A DNA stretch of 64,000 bases from Luteimicrobium sp049844995 (GCF_049844995.1 NZ_JBNCMC010000002.1:620001-684000), one strand, 5' to 3'; shown: positions 34,537-43,943, counted from the first letter of the stretch. The notes: generated by a model from the sequence alone, not told the origin. Numbers and translations: made by a program.

Positions 34537-34571
34537 AGAGCGGCCCGCCGGATCCACCGGCGGGCCGCTCT
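34537..34571. terminator. strong hairpin between convergent genes
   Basis: Perfect 15-base inverted arms (34537-34551 AGAGCGGCCCGCCGG and 34557-34571) with a five-base loop ATCCA and a short run of T after it. It lies between the phosphoesterase stop and the convergent membrane protein gene, so it can terminate from both sides. Confidence 0.92.
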
Positions 34572-34597
34572 TGGTCATCGAGGTCGGGCGTCCGGGG

Positions 34598-35071
34598 TCA
34601 GACGTGCGGCGACGGCGGAGGCGGCGGTTCGTTGCCCCGCATCTTCTGCTCGGCCGCGTCGTACAGCTCGCCGGCCTTGCGCTCGAGGGCGTCGTCGAGC
34701 TGGTCGTAGACGATCCATCCCAGCAGGACGATGAACGGCGGCACCAGCCAGCCCCACAGGAACCCCGACACGCTGACGCTGGAGAACACGACCGTGAGGA
34801 TCCAGATGAGCAGCGCGACCACGTAGCTCACGCCGTAGGTGAGCAGCTTGCCCTTGAGCCACGTCGCCCGGGTGTCCCGCAGGCGCTCGCCCTCGCTGAG
34901 CAGCACGCGGTGGAAGAACGGCTTGAGGAACAGGGTCGCGGCCGTGAACACGAGCGACGCCCACAGCACCGACCACCCGCCGTGCACCGCCGGCACCAGC
35001 CAGAAGATCACGAGCAGCACCAGCACGTTGAACACGAACGCGGTGCCGACCCGCACGAACCAGCGCCTCAT
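34598..35071 (-). CDS. small membrane protein with four predicted spans
   Basis: A 157-residue protein with hydrophobic segments FVFNVLVLLVIFWLVPAV, LWASLVFTAATLFLKPFF, YGVSYVVALLIWILTVVFSSV and LWGWLVPPFIVLLGWIVYD, then a charged helix QLDDALERKAGELYDAAEQ and a proline-rich end PPPPPSPHV. I do not recognise a named family; the spacing is reminiscent of holin-like or superinfection-immunity-like proteins of unknown function. The ATG overlaps the stop of the peroxiredoxin gene (ATGA), so expression follows that gene. Confidence 0.8.
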   Translation of the reverse strand: MRRWFVRVGTAFVFNVLVLLVIFWLVPAVHGGWSVLWASLVFTAATLFLKPFFHRVLLSEGERLRDTRATWLKGKLLTYGVSYVVALLIWILTVVFSSVSVSGFLWGWLVPPFIVLLGWIVYDQLDDALERKAGELYDAAEQKMRGNEPPPPPSPHV

Positions 35072-35544
35072 GGTCGTCCGAGCCGCGCCAGCGCCTCCAT
35101 GTAGCCCTCGAGGTCGCGGCGCTCTCCGGGCGGGTTCACGACGGTCCAGCGCACGACGCCGTCGGCGTCCAGGAGGAAGCTGCCCCGCACGGCGAGGCCC
35201 CGCGCGTCGTCGAACACGCCGTAGCGCGAGGCGACCTCGCCGTGCGGCCAGAAGTCCGACAGCAGCTCGAAGCCGTAGCCCTCCTGCTCCCGGAACGCTC
35301 GGAGCGTGAACATCGGGTCGCACGAGATGCCGAGGAGCGTCACGCCGGCCGTGTCGAACTGCGCGATGTTGTCGCGCAGCTCGCACAGCTCACCGGTGCA
35401 GGTGCCCGAGAACGCGAACGGGTAGAACACCAGCAGCACGGGCTTCCCGCGCAGGTCGGCCAGGTGCACCGGCGTGCCCTGCGTGTCGGACAGCGTGAAG
35501 TCGGGGGCCGGGTCGCCGACCCGGACGATCTCGTCGTACGTCAT
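35068..35544 (-). CDS. ahpE: AhpE-type peroxiredoxin
   Basis: A 158-residue thioredoxin-fold peroxidase that reduces hydrogen peroxide, organic peroxides and peroxynitrite. The peroxidatic cysteine is Cys 49 in YPFAFSGTCTGELCELRD; upstream VGDPAPDFTLSDTQG is standard. Mycobacterial AhpE has one cysteine in this loop, but here Cys 54 is a second one, possibly resolving. A CAGGAT box lies six bases before the ATG, giving a leaderless message. Position next to DUF3052 and aceE matches the conserved actinobacterial order. Confidence 0.92.
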   Translation of the reverse strand: MTYDEIVRVGDPAPDFTLSDTQGTPVHLADLRGKPVLLVFYPFAFSGTCTGELCELRDNIAQFDTAGVTLLGISCDPMFTLRAFREQEGYGFELLSDFWPHGEVASRYGVFDDARGLAVRGSFLLDADGVVRWTVVNPPGERRDLEGYMEALARLGRP

Positions 35545-35579
35545 GGCACCATCCTGCCGCGCGAGCGACGCGGACGGCG

Positions 35580-35993
35580 TCAGCGTCCGCGGCCGCGGTG
35601 CGACAGCTGGGTCGCCGACCAGTCGGGCGCGACGGCGAGCGTCGACATCGCGTGCAGGCCGGCCGTCGTCGCGGCCTCCTGGATCTCCGAGTGGCTCGCG
35701 TGCCCGTCCCGGCCGGGCTTCGGCGTGAGCAGCCAGATCACCCCGCCGTCGTCGAGCACCGTCTGGACGTCGACGAGGAGGTCGGTGAGGTCACCGTCCC
35801 CGTCCCGCCACCAGGCCACCACGCCGTCCGTGACGTCGTCGTAGTCCTCGTCCACGAGGTCGGTGCCGGTGATCTCCTCGATGCCGAGGCGCAGGGCCTC
35901 GTCCGAGTCGTCCCCCCAGCCGAACTCCTGCACGACCTGCCCGGGCTGGAAGCCCAGGCGCTCCGCGGACACCGGGTCCGAAGACGCAACCAC
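35580..35993 (-). CDS. DUF3052 family protein
   Basis: A 137-residue acidic protein conserved in actinobacteria. Conserved pieces are ERLGFQPGQVVQEFGWGDDSDEALR, ITGTDLVDEDYDDVTDGVVAWWR, VDVQTVLDDGGVIWLLTPKPGRDG and the C-terminal TTAGLHAMSTLAVAPDWSATQL. Function unknown. The start was put at GTG 35993 with AAGGA upstream; longer frames run into the aceE promoter region. It is divergent to aceE, an arrangement kept in mycobacteria and many other actinobacteria. Confidence 0.9.
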   Translation of the reverse strand: MVASSDPVSAERLGFQPGQVVQEFGWGDDSDEALRLGIEEITGTDLVDEDYDDVTDGVVAWWRDGDGDLTDLLVDVQTVLDDGGVIWLLTPKPGRDGHASHSEIQEAATTAGLHAMSTLAVAPDWSATQLSHRGRGR

Positions 35994-36422
35994 TCGCGAC
36001 GATCCTTCCTGTCCATGCTCTCCGACGTGACGCTGCACACGTTCTCGGGCCCTTGCCCGGCCGCTGCGCGTCCCGCCGCTTCCGTCGTACCACGTCGGTC
36101 CGATGACCGCCGCTGGGCACAACGTAGCCCAGGACGTGCGCCTCCACCACGCATCCGGGCCCCGCGGCACCCCCGTTCACCCGTCCCGACGACGTCGCCG
36201 GGGCGCCGTCCGGCGACGTCGGGCCGGGTGCCCGCCAGCCGGACCGGTTCGACTCAGGTGGTCGCGGAGCGACAGAATGAGGGGAAACTGCACCCGCTGC
36301 CCACATGATCGCCACGACCTGGCGGACGTGCGCGTGGCGTCGTGCCCGTGACAGCCCATCCGCACGAGCACCCGGGGTCACCCAGATCCCCGCCGCGCTC
36401 ACGAACCGATGTGAGGTTTTCA
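35994..36422. other. divergent intergenic region between DUF3052 and aceE
   Basis: Some 430 bases without a credible gene; the frames here are GC-driven and lack ribosome binding sites. It must hold the promoters of DUF3052 and aceE. A perfect 12-base inverted repeat (36190-36201 CGACGTCGCCGG with 36210-36221, eight-base loop) lies about 200 bases before aceE and could be an operator or a leader structure. I see no riboswitch that I can name. Confidence 0.5.
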
Positions 36423-39176
36423 GTGGCTTCCGACGAGACGCGCCCGCTGATCAACGGCCTGCTCAGCCAGGTGCCCGACATCGACCCCGCCGAGACGGAC
36501 GAGTGGGTCGAGGCGCTGGACGGCCTGATCGACGACCGGGGCGGTCCCCGTGCGCGCTACATCATGCTCAATCTCCTCAAGCGGGCCCGGGAGCGCAACG
36601 TCGCCATCCCGTCCACGCTGACGACGCCGTACGTCAACTCGATCGGCGTCCACGAGGAGCCGTACTTCCCGGGCGACGAGGCCGTCGAGCGCCGCTACCG
36701 CGGCTGGGTTCGCTGGAACGCCGCCGTCATGGTGACCCGCGCGCAGCGTGCCGGCCTGGGCGTCGGCGGGCACATCTCGTCGTACGCGTCGGTCGCGACC
36801 CTGTACGAGGTGGGCCTCAACCACTTCTTCCGCGGCAAGGACCACCCGGGCGGCGGCGACCAGGTCTACTTCCAGGGCCATGCCTCCCCCGGCGTCTACG
36901 CCCGCGCGTTCCTCGAGGGCCGGCTCTCGGCCGAGCAGCTCGACGGCTTCCGCCAGGAGCACTCGCACCCGGGCGGCGGCCTGCCGTCGTACCCGCACCC
37001 CCGGCTGATGCCCGACTTCTGGGAGTTCCCGACGGTCTCGATGGGCCTCGGCCCGTCGTCGGCGATCTACCAGGCGTGGGTCAACAAGTACCTCGACCTG
37101 CGCGGCATCAAGGACACGAGCCAGCAGCACGTCTGGGCGTTCCTCGGCGACGGCGAGATGGACGAGCCCGAGTCGCGCGGCATGCTCCAGCTCGCGGCGC
37201 AGCAGCAGCTCGACAACCTGACTTTCGTCGTGAACGCGAACCTGCAGCGTCTCGACGGGCCGGTCCGCGGCAACGGCAAGATCATCCAGGAGCTCGAGGC
37301 GTTCTTCCGCGGTGCCGGCTGGAACGTCGTCAAGGTGATCTGGGGCCGCGAGTGGGACGCCCTGCTCAACGCCGACAAGGACCGCGCGCTCGTCCACCTC
37401 ATGAACGAGACGCCCGACGGCGACTACCAGACCTACCGCGCCGAGTCCGGCGCGTTCATCCGTGAGCATTTCTTCGGTCGCGACCCGCGCACCAAGGCGC
37501 TCGTCCAGAACATGACGGACGACGAGATCTGGGCCATGAAGCGCGGCGGCCACGACTACCGCAAGCTCTACGCGGCGTACGCGTCCGCCGTCGAGCACAC
37601 GGGGCAGCCGACCGTGATCCTCGCGCACACGGTGAAGGGCTACCAGCTCGGCCCGAAGTTCGCGGGCCGCAACGCGACGCACCAGATGAAGAAGGTCGGG
37701 CTCGAGGACCTCAAGGCGCTGCGCGACTCGCTGCACATCCCGATCACGGACGCAGAGCTCGAGGCCAACCCCTACGAGCCGCCGTACTACCACCCCGGGA
37801 TGGACTCGCCGGAGATCAAGTACATGCTCGACCGCCGCAGCAAGCTCGGCGGGTTCGTGCCGGAGCGTCGCGGCACGAGCCAGGAGCTCACGCTCCCGGA
37901 CGACAAGGTGTACGAGGGTCTCAAGCGTGGCTCGGGCCACCAGGAGGTCGCCTCCACGATGGCGTTCGTGCGCCTGCTGAAGGACCTCATCAAGGACAAG
38001 GAGATCGGCAAGCGGATCGTGCCGATCATCCCGGACGAGGCGCGCACGTTCGGCCTGGACGCGATCTTCCCGACCGCGAAGATCTTCAACACCCAGGGCC
38101 AGCACTACCTCGCGGTCGACCGCGACCTCATGCTGAGCTACAAGGAGTCCGAGCAGGGCCAGGTGCTCCACACGGGCATCAACGAGGCCGGGTCGGCGTC
38201 CGCGTTCCAGGCCGCGGGCACGTCCTACGCGACCCACGGCGAGACGCTCATCCCCGTCTACATCTTCTACTCGATGTTCGGGTTCCAGCGGACCGGCGAC
38301 CAGTTCTGGGCCGCGGGCGACCAGCTCACGCGCGGGTTCATCGTCGGCGCGACCGCGGGCCGCACCACGCTCACGGGCGAGGGCCTGCAGCACGCCGACG
38401 GCCACTCGCCGATCCTCGCCGCGACCAACCGCGCGATGGTCAGCTACGACCCGGCGTACGGCTACGAGATCCGCCACGTCGTGCGCGACGGCATCCAGCG
38501 CATGTACGGCGACGGCTCCGACGGCCGCGACCAGAACGTCATGTACTACCTCACGGTGTACAACGAGCCGATGGTCCAGCCGGCCGAGCCGGAGGACGTC
38601 GACGTCGAGGGCATCCTGCGCGGCATCCACCGCGTCGCCCCCGCCACCGACGTGCCCGACGGTGCCGTGCGGGCCCAGCTGCTCGCGTCCGGCGTGGGCG
38701 TGCCGTGGGCGCTCGAGGCGCAGGAGCTCCTGCGCGAGGACTGGGGCGTCCACGCGGACGTCTGGTCCGTGACCAGCTGGACGGAGCTGCGCCGCGACGC
38801 GCTCGACGCCGACCAGCAGGCCTTCCTCGACCCGAGCAGGGAGCGCCGCGTGCCGTACGTGACGCAGAAGCTCCAGGGTGCGCCCGGCCCGTTCGTCGCG
38901 ACGAGCGACTACGACCACATGATCCCCGACCAGATCCGCGCGTGGGTCCCGGGAGACTACGCGGTCCTGGGCGCCGACGGCTTCGGGTTCTCCGACACCC
39001 GCGCCGCCGCCCGCCGGTACTTCAAGATCGACGGTCCGTCCGTCGTCGTCCGGACGCTGTCCGAGCTCGCGCGCCGCGGCGAGGTCGACGCCGGCCTGGT
39101 CGCCAAGGCGATCGAGAAGTACCAGCTGCACGACGTCACCGCCGGCACGTCCGGCAACGCGGGCGGGGAGAGCTGA
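36423..39176 (+). CDS. aceE: pyruvate dehydrogenase E1 component, homodimeric type
   Basis: A 917-residue thiamine-diphosphate enzyme that decarboxylates pyruvate and acetylates the E2 lipoyl group, feeding acetyl-CoA to the TCA cycle and fatty acid synthesis. The ThDP motif is WAFLGDGEMDEPESRGMLQLAAQQQLDNLTFVVN (GDG ... N); GHISSYASVATLYEVGLNHFF and YIFYSMFGFQRTGDQFWAAGDQLTRGF are typical AceE blocks. Length fits (about 900). The start is GTG 36423 with GTGAGG seven bases upstream; an ATG at 36342 would add 27 unconserved residues. E2 and E3 genes are not here, as usual for actinobacteria. Confidence 0.97.
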   Translation: MASDETRPLINGLLSQVPDIDPAETDEWVEALDGLIDDRGGPRARYIMLNLLKRARERNVAIPSTLTTPYVNSIGVHEEPYFPGDEAVERRYRGWVRWNAAVMVTRAQRAGLGVGGHISSYASVATLYEVGLNHFFRGKDHPGGGDQVYFQGHASPGVYARAFLEGRLSAEQLDGFRQEHSHPGGGLPSYPHPRLMPDFWEFPTVSMGLGPSSAIYQAWVNKYLDLRGIKDTSQQHVWAFLGDGEMDEPESRGMLQLAAQQQLDNLTFVVNANLQRLDGPVRGNGKIIQELEAFFRGAGWNVVKVIWGREWDALLNADKDRALVHLMNETPDGDYQTYRAESGAFIREHFFGRDPRTKALVQNMTDDEIWAMKRGGHDYRKLYAAYASAVEHTGQPTVILAHTVKGYQLGPKFAGRNATHQMKKVGLEDLKALRDSLHIPITDAELEANPYEPPYYHPGMDSPEIKYMLDRRSKLGGFVPERRGTSQELTLPDDKVYEGLKRGSGHQEVASTMAFVRLLKDLIKDKEIGKRIVPIIPDEARTFGLDAIFPTAKIFNTQGQHYLAVDRDLMLSYKESEQGQVLHTGINEAGSASAFQAAGTSYATHGETLIPVYIFYSMFGFQRTGDQFWAAGDQLTRGFIVGATAGRTTLTGEGLQHADGHSPILAATNRAMVSYDPAYGYEIRHVVRDGIQRMYGDGSDGRDQNVMYYLTVYNEPMVQPAEPEDVDVEGILRGIHRVAPATDVPDGAVRAQLLASGVGVPWALEAQELLREDWGVHADVWSVTSWTELRRDALDADQQAFLDPSRERRVPYVTQKLQGAPGPFVATSDYDHMIPDQIRAWVPGDYAVLGADGFGFSDTRAAARRYFKIDGPSVVVRTLSELARRGEVDAGLVAKAIEKYQLHDVTAGTSGNAGGES

Positions 39177-39201
39177 CCCCACCTCCCCTCCCCTGCCGAA
39201 C

Positions 39202-39247
39202 ACGGGCTGCGCGCCCGTCCGCTCACGCGGACGGGTGCGCAGCCCGT
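39202..39247 (+). terminator. aceE terminator hairpin
   Basis: A 21-base stem with a single mismatch (39202-39222 with 39227-39247) closed by a TCAC loop, 25 bases after the aceE stop. Confidence 0.9.
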
Positions 39248-39325
39248 CGTCGTAGGGCCGCGAACCCGTTCTCGCGAGCGGGGCCGCATAGGCTCGCGGG
39301 GACACCCGACCGGAAGAGGTGGCAC

Positions 39326-39742
39326 GTGCCCGAGCCCTCGATCCCCGAGCTCGCCGAGCGCCTGGTCGCGTCGTGCGGCGACGTCGTCGGAGAAGTGCAC
39401 GCGTTCGGTCACGGCCGATGGGCGCTCGTGCGGATCCCGTCGCAGCCGGACCCGGTGAAGGTCACCGTCGACCTCGAGGGCCTCGAGCGGTACCTGCTCC
39501 GCGGGATCGCCGACGGCGCCGGTGAGGTGTGGGGCGGCGACGTCGACGACAGGACAGCCGCGTGGCGGCTCGCCTCGGTGAACCTCTGGGAGGAGCACGC
39601 CTCCGCGAACGCACGCGTGCACGAGATCTGGCTCGGCCGGTCGGGCGAGACGGGGCGGCGCGCCGACAAGCGGGTCGACCCGCTCGCCGGCTTCCCGCGC
39701 GGGGACGGCCACTGGTCGGTCGTGACCCGAGGCCCGGCATAG
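39326..39742 (+). CDS. hypothetical protein
   Basis: A 138-residue soluble protein beginning with GTG preceded by GAAGAGG. It reads PEPSIPELAERLVASCGDVV, GEVHAFGHGRWALVRIPS, LEGLERYLLRGIADGAGEVWG, DDRTAAWRLASVNLWEEHASAN and ends GDGHWSVVTRGPA. Codon use is normal for the window (strong G/C at third positions), supporting a real gene, but I recognise no family. It lies downstream of the aceE terminator and converges on the sugar oxidoreductase operon. Confidence 0.65.
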   Translation: MPEPSIPELAERLVASCGDVVGEVHAFGHGRWALVRIPSQPDPVKVTVDLEGLERYLLRGIADGAGEVWGGDVDDRTAAWRLASVNLWEEHASANARVHEIWLGRSGETGRRADKRVDPLAGFPRGDGHWSVVTRGPA

Positions 39743-39881
39743 CCGCGAAGCGGGCCGAGCCGGTCGAGCACGGGATCTGCGCCCCACGACGACGGGGTCC
39801 GGGTCCCGCCGCGCCCGCGGGCGGGCCCGGGCCCCCGGTTCGGCACCAGGGGTGGTGGACCGGTGGCCGAGCGGGCGGTGG

Positions 39882-40889
39882 TCAGCCCTGGTTCGAGAAC
39901 GCCGCGTCGAACGACGCGGTCGGCTGCGGCCAGAGCAGCGACCGCACGAACCCGACGGCCTGCGCCGCGCCGTGGAGCCGGTCCATCCCGGCGTCCTCCC
40001 ACTCGACGGAGATGGGCCCGGCGTAGCCGATGGACTCGAGCGCCCGGAACGCGTCCTCCCACGGCACGTCGCCGTGGCCGGTGGACACGAAGTCCCAGCC
40101 GCGGCGCGGGTCGCCCCAGGGCAGGTGCGACCCGAGGACGCCGGCGCGGCCGTTCGACGGCCGCAGCCGAGTGTCCTTGCAGTCCACGTGGTAGATCCGG
40201 TCCGCGAACTCCACGATGAAGCCGACGGGGTCGATCTGCTGCCACATCATGTGCGAGGGGTCCCAGTTGAAGCCGAAGGCCTCGCGGTGGTCGATCGCCT
40301 CGAGCGTGCGCACGCTCGACCAGTAGTCGTAGGCGATCTCCGACGGGTGCACCTCGTGCGCGAACCGCACGCCCTCGCCGTCGAACACGTCGAGGATCGG
40401 GTTCCACCGCGTCGCGAAGTCCTCGTACCCGGCGTCGATCACGGACGCGGGCACGGGCGGGAACTGGGCGACGTACGGCCAGATCTTCGACCCCGTGAAC
40501 CCGACGACGACGTCCACGCCGAGCTTGCGGGCCACACGCGCCGACCGCTTCATGTCCTCGGCGGCGCGCTGCCGCACACCCTCGGGGTCGCCGTCGCCCC
40601 ACGTGGACGGCCGGACGATCGCCTGGTGGCGGAAGTCGATCGGGTCGTCGCACACGGCCTGGCCGGTGAGGTGGTTGGAGATCGCGAAGACCTGCAGCCC
40701 GTACCGGTCGAGGACCTCGCGGCGCGAGGCCACGTAGGCGTCGTCGACGTCGGCGCGCTCGAGGTCCAGGTGGTCGCCCGACGCCGCGATCTCCAGGCCG
40801 TCGTAGCCCCACTCCGAGGCGAGCCGCGCGACCTCCACGAACGGCAGGTCGGCCCACTGGCCGGTGAACAGGGTGACGGGGTGGCTCAT
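39882..40889 (-). CDS. sugar phosphate isomerase/epimerase-family TIM barrel
   Basis: A 335-residue AP endonuclease 2-like TIM barrel (xylose isomerase-like superfamily). Likely metal ligands are in FAHEVHPSEIAYDY (Glu/His), FNWDPSHMMWQ (Asp/His), YHVDCKDTRL (His/Asp) and PISVEWEDAGMD (Glu). Such proteins in operons with Gfo/Idh/MocA dehydrogenases act as isomerases, epimerases or 3-keto-glycoside lyases. It is the last of four genes that each overlap the next by ATGA (here with the dehydrogenase ending at 40886). Confidence 0.88.
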   Translation of the reverse strand: MSHPVTLFTGQWADLPFVEVARLASEWGYDGLEIAASGDHLDLERADVDDAYVASRREVLDRYGLQVFAISNHLTGQAVCDDPIDFRHQAIVRPSTWGDGDPEGVRQRAAEDMKRSARVARKLGVDVVVGFTGSKIWPYVAQFPPVPASVIDAGYEDFATRWNPILDVFDGEGVRFAHEVHPSEIAYDYWSSVRTLEAIDHREAFGFNWDPSHMMWQQIDPVGFIVEFADRIYHVDCKDTRLRPSNGRAGVLGSHLPWGDPRRGWDFVSTGHGDVPWEDAFRALESIGYAGPISVEWEDAGMDRLHGAAQAVGFVRSLLWPQPTASFDAAFSNQG

Positions 40890-42043
40890 GCTGCTTCTCC
40901 TGAGGTCTCGGTGGGGACGTCGACCCACGTGCCACCGTCGGCGGCGTCCATGACGGCCTCCGTGACGCGCGAGGCGCGCAGGCCGTCGTCGAAGCGCGGC
41001 AGGCCCTCGGGGTCGCCGCCGCGCACGGACGCGTAGGTGTCGGCGACGAAGCCGGCGAACGCGTCCTGGTAGCCCTGCGCGTGCCCGGCCGGCACGGTGA
41101 CGAGCCGCGCGGCGTCGGGCGCGAGCTGGTCGGCGTCCCGCGGGACGATCGTGGTCCCGGCCCGCCGCCCCACCCACAGGGTCTCGGGCTGCTCCTGGTC
41201 GAACGCGAGCGACTCGGCCGTCCCCGCGACCTCGAGGTGCAGCCGGTTCTTGCGGCCGGGCGCGACCTGGGACACGAGCAGCGTCCCGACGGCGCCGCCG
41301 TCGGTCTCGAGGGTCACCGCCACGGCGTCCTCCGTGACGACGGCGCCGTGCCGCGCCCGCTCGGACAGGAAGGTCCGCTTGGTCGCGGCGACGCGGCGCA
41401 CGCGGTCCCCGGTCACGAACTCGAGCAGGTCGACGAGGTGCGAGCCGATGTCGGCGAAGGCCCGCGAGCGTCCCCCGGTCGCGGGGTCGACGCGCCAGTC
41501 GTCGTCGGCGGAGGTGAGGAGCCAGTCCTGGAGGTAGGACCCGTGCCACGTGAGCACGGTCCCGGCCTCGCCCGCACGCACGCGTGCCCGGGCCTCGCGC
41601 ACCATCGGGTGGTACCGGTACACGAACGGCACCGTCGCGGTGCGGCCGGCGGCCGCACCTCCGGGCGCGACGAGCGCGGCCAGCCGGGCGGCGTCGTCGG
41701 GCGTGGTGGCGAGCGGCTTCTCGCAGACGACGTGCTTGCCGGCCGCGAGGGCCGCCTCCGCCTGGCCGGCGTGCAGCGTGTTCGGGGTGGTGACGTGCAC
41801 GACGTCGACCGCGTCGTCCGCGAGGAGCTCGTCGAGCGACGCGTAGGACCGCTCGAACCCCAGGCGGGCCGCGGCGTCCGCGGCCCGCTCCGGGGTCGAC
41901 GAGGCGATGCCGACGAGCCGGGCCCGGGCCGCGCGCGCCGCCCGGGAGTGCACGGTCGCCATGAAGCCGCCGCCGACGACGGCGACCCCCAGCTGCTCGT
42001 CCACGCTCGGCACCGGGGCCTGGACGGGTTCGAGCGGGCTCAT
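40886..42043 (-). CDS. Gfo/Idh/MocA-family oxidoreductase (first copy)
   Basis: A 385-residue NAD(P)-dependent sugar or cyclitol dehydrogenase. Rossmann motif VAVVGGGFMATVHSRAA at residues 18-34, the substrate EKP motif HVVCEKPLATTPDDA, and the catalytic-type histidine region AFADIGSHLVDLLEF. The remainder is the mixed beta sheet domain that shapes the sugar pocket. Overlaps both neighbours (ATGA at each junction). The substrate is unknown; inositol-, glucoside- or keto-sugar oxidation is typical. Confidence 0.9.
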   Translation of the reverse strand: MSPLEPVQAPVPSVDEQLGVAVVGGGFMATVHSRAARAARARLVGIASSTPERAADAAARLGFERSYASLDELLADDAVDVVHVTTPNTLHAGQAEAALAAGKHVVCEKPLATTPDDAARLAALVAPGGAAAGRTATVPFVYRYHPMVREARARVRAGEAGTVLTWHGSYLQDWLLTSADDDWRVDPATGGRSRAFADIGSHLVDLLEFVTGDRVRRVAATKRTFLSERARHGAVVTEDAVAVTLETDGGAVGTLLVSQVAPGRKNRLHLEVAGTAESLAFDQEQPETLWVGRRAGTTIVPRDADQLAPDAARLVTVPAGHAQGYQDAFAGFVADTYASVRGGDPEGLPRFDDGLRASRVTEAVMDAADGGTWVDVPTETSGEAA

Positions 42044-43158
42044 GCCTCGAGCGTCCGGGCCGTCGGGTCCCAGTCCTCGGGCAGCGCCGGCGCGAGGTCT
42101 ACGGTGCTGGCCACCTCGACGACGGTCCCGGAGGACGCCGCCTCGATCGTCGAGACCATGACGTCGAGGACGTGGAACGCCTGCTCGCCGCTCGCCCGCT
42201 CCGGCACGCCTGCGCGCACCGCCCGTGCGAGCTCGACGACGCCGATCCCGCGCGTGCGCGTGACGCCGTGGGCAGCGATCGCCCGGGTCCCTGTCTCGCT
42301 GCTGCTGCCGCCGTCGTGCACGACGAGCTCGCCGTCGAACGTGTTCGGGTCCGGCACGACGAGCGTCCCGGCAGAGCCGGCGACCTCGAAGCTCGTGCGC
42401 CCCAGCTTGCTGTCGAAGCTGAAGATCGACTGCGCGCTGCGCCCGCTCTCGAACTGGAGCAGCGCGCCGACGTGCGTCGGGACGGTGACGTCGAACTGCT
42501 CGCCGGCGCGCGGGCCGGAGCCGATCGTGCGGCGCTCCGACGCCTTCGACGCCTGCGCGCTGACGCTCGCGACGGGACCGAAGAGCTGCACGAGCGCGGT
42601 CAGGTAGTACGGGCCGATGTCGAACAGCGGGCCCGCGCCCTCCTGGAAGAGGAAGTCGGGGTTCGGGTGCCACGACTCCGGACCGGGGCTCTGCATGAGC
42701 GTGAGCGCGGTGAGCGGCTCACCGACCTCCCCGGACTCGAGGAGGCGGCGGGCCGACTGGATCCCGGCCCCCAGGAAGGTGTCGGGTGCGGTCGCGACCC
42801 GCAGGCCGGCGTCGTGCGCGGCGTCGAGGAGCCGGCGTCCGCTGGACCGGTCGAGCGCGAACGGCTTCTCGCTCCACACGTGCTTGCCCGCCGCGAGCGC
42901 CTGGAGCGCGACGTCGACGTGCACCGCGGGGATCGTGAGGTTCACGACGATCTCGACGCTGTCGTCGGCCAGGAGCTCGTCCACCGTGCCCGACGCCGGG
43001 ACGCCGTGCTTCTCGGCCTGCGCGCGGGCGCGCTCGGTGTCGAGGTCGGCGACGAACCGCACGTCGAGGTCGGGGAACTCGGTGAGGTTGCCGAGGTACT
43101 CGTTGCTGATGACGCCGGCGCCGATGACGCCGACGCCCACGCGTCCCGTGCCGCTCAT
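42040..43158 (-). CDS. Gfo/Idh/MocA-family oxidoreductase (second copy)
   Basis: A 372-residue paralogue of the previous product. VGVIGAGVISNEYLGNLTEFP is the NAD(P) site, KHVWSEKPFALD the EKP motif, and GAGPLFDIGPYYLTALVQLFG the substrate-site histidine-equivalent block (Tyr pair instead of His). The two copies are only distantly similar, so they probably handle different steps or substrates. Overlaps the downstream and upstream genes by four bases each. Confidence 0.9.
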   Translation of the reverse strand: MSGTGRVGVGVIGAGVISNEYLGNLTEFPDLDVRFVADLDTERARAQAEKHGVPASGTVDELLADDSVEIVVNLTIPAVHVDVALQALAAGKHVWSEKPFALDRSSGRRLLDAAHDAGLRVATAPDTFLGAGIQSARRLLESGEVGEPLTALTLMQSPGPESWHPNPDFLFQEGAGPLFDIGPYYLTALVQLFGPVASVSAQASKASERRTIGSGPRAGEQFDVTVPTHVGALLQFESGRSAQSIFSFDSKLGRTSFEVAGSAGTLVVPDPNTFDGELVVHDGGSSSETGTRAIAAHGVTRTRGIGVVELARAVRAGVPERASGEQAFHVLDVMVSTIEAASSGTVVEVASTVDLAPALPEDWDPTARTLEA

Positions 43159-43943
43159 GCCAGACCCTCCGCCACGAGGTAGGCGATCGAGTCGGCGACG
43201 GCCTGGAACCGGTCGCCGCGGGAGTCGTCGAGCTCGACGACGCGCAGCGCGTCGGGCCGGGCGGCCACGATGTCGCGCACCGGCAGGGTGCCCCGCCCGA
43301 CGGCGACCTGGTCGAGCGGCTCGGGCGTGCCCGGGCCGTCCTTGACGTGGAGCGCGACGACGCGGTCGCCGAGGCGCTCGAGCAGCGCGACGGGGTCGGC
43401 ACCGCCCACCGCGACCCAGTACGTGTCCACCTCGAGCGCGACGGCGTCGGGCAGCTGGGACGCGAGGAGCTCGAGCGCCGTCCGGCCCTCGAGCACGCTC
43501 GCGACCTCGTGCGCGTGGTTGTGGTAACCGACCCGCAGCCCGTACTCGGCCGCGACCTCGGACGCGGACGCGAGCTGGTCCGCGGTGCGCCGCACCTCGC
43601 CGGCGTCCTGCCACCGCTCGGGCGGGGTGAACGGGTCGATGATCGTCCGGACGCCGAGCTCGCGGGCGCGGTCGAACGCCGGACGCGGGTCGCCGCCCAG
43701 GAAGTTCTGGTGCGCGGTCGGCGCGGCGAGGCCCGCGGCGGCGAGGCCGTCCGCGAGGCCGTCGAACGTCAGGATGCCGAACGGCTCGACCTGCTCGAAC
43801 CCGAGCCCGGCGAGCCGCGCGAGCGTCCCCGGGAGGTCGGCGGCGAGCGCCTCGCGCACCGTGTAGAGCTGGACGGAGAGCAGCGGGTGGCGCTGCTCGG
43901 CCGGTTCTGTCTGCTGTGCCTGCTGGTTCACGGAAGGCTTCAT
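43155..43943 (-). CDS. sugar phosphate isomerase/epimerase-family TIM barrel (operon head)
   Basis: A 262-residue xylose isomerase-like barrel: LLSVQLYTVREALAADLPGTLARL, GYHNHAHEVASV (His/Glu ligands), ALEVDTYWVAVGGADPV (Glu/Asp) and VALHVKDGPG (His/Lys). It heads the four-gene operon. The start is uncertain: ATG 43943 has AGAGG directly abutting it, a GTG at 43931 would have it 12 bases upstream. The divergent ROK regulator gene shares the promoter region. Confidence 0.85.
   Translation of the reverse strand: MKPSVNQQAQQTEPAEQRHPLLSVQLYTVREALAADLPGTLARLAGLGFEQVEPFGILTFDGLADGLAAAGLAAPTAHQNFLGGDPRPAFDRARELGVRTIIDPFTPPERWQDAGEVRRTADQLASASEVAAEYGLRVGYHNHAHEVASVLEGRTALELLASQLPDAVALEVDTYWVAVGGADPVALLERLGDRVVALHVKDGPGTPEPLDQVAVGRGTLPVRDIVAARPDALRVVELDDSRGDRFQAVADSIAYLVAEGLA

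Noticed and set aside
36420..39305. Minus-strand open frame of about 961 codons opposite aceE.
   Set aside because: Antisense shadow; the aceE frame has all catalytic motifs.
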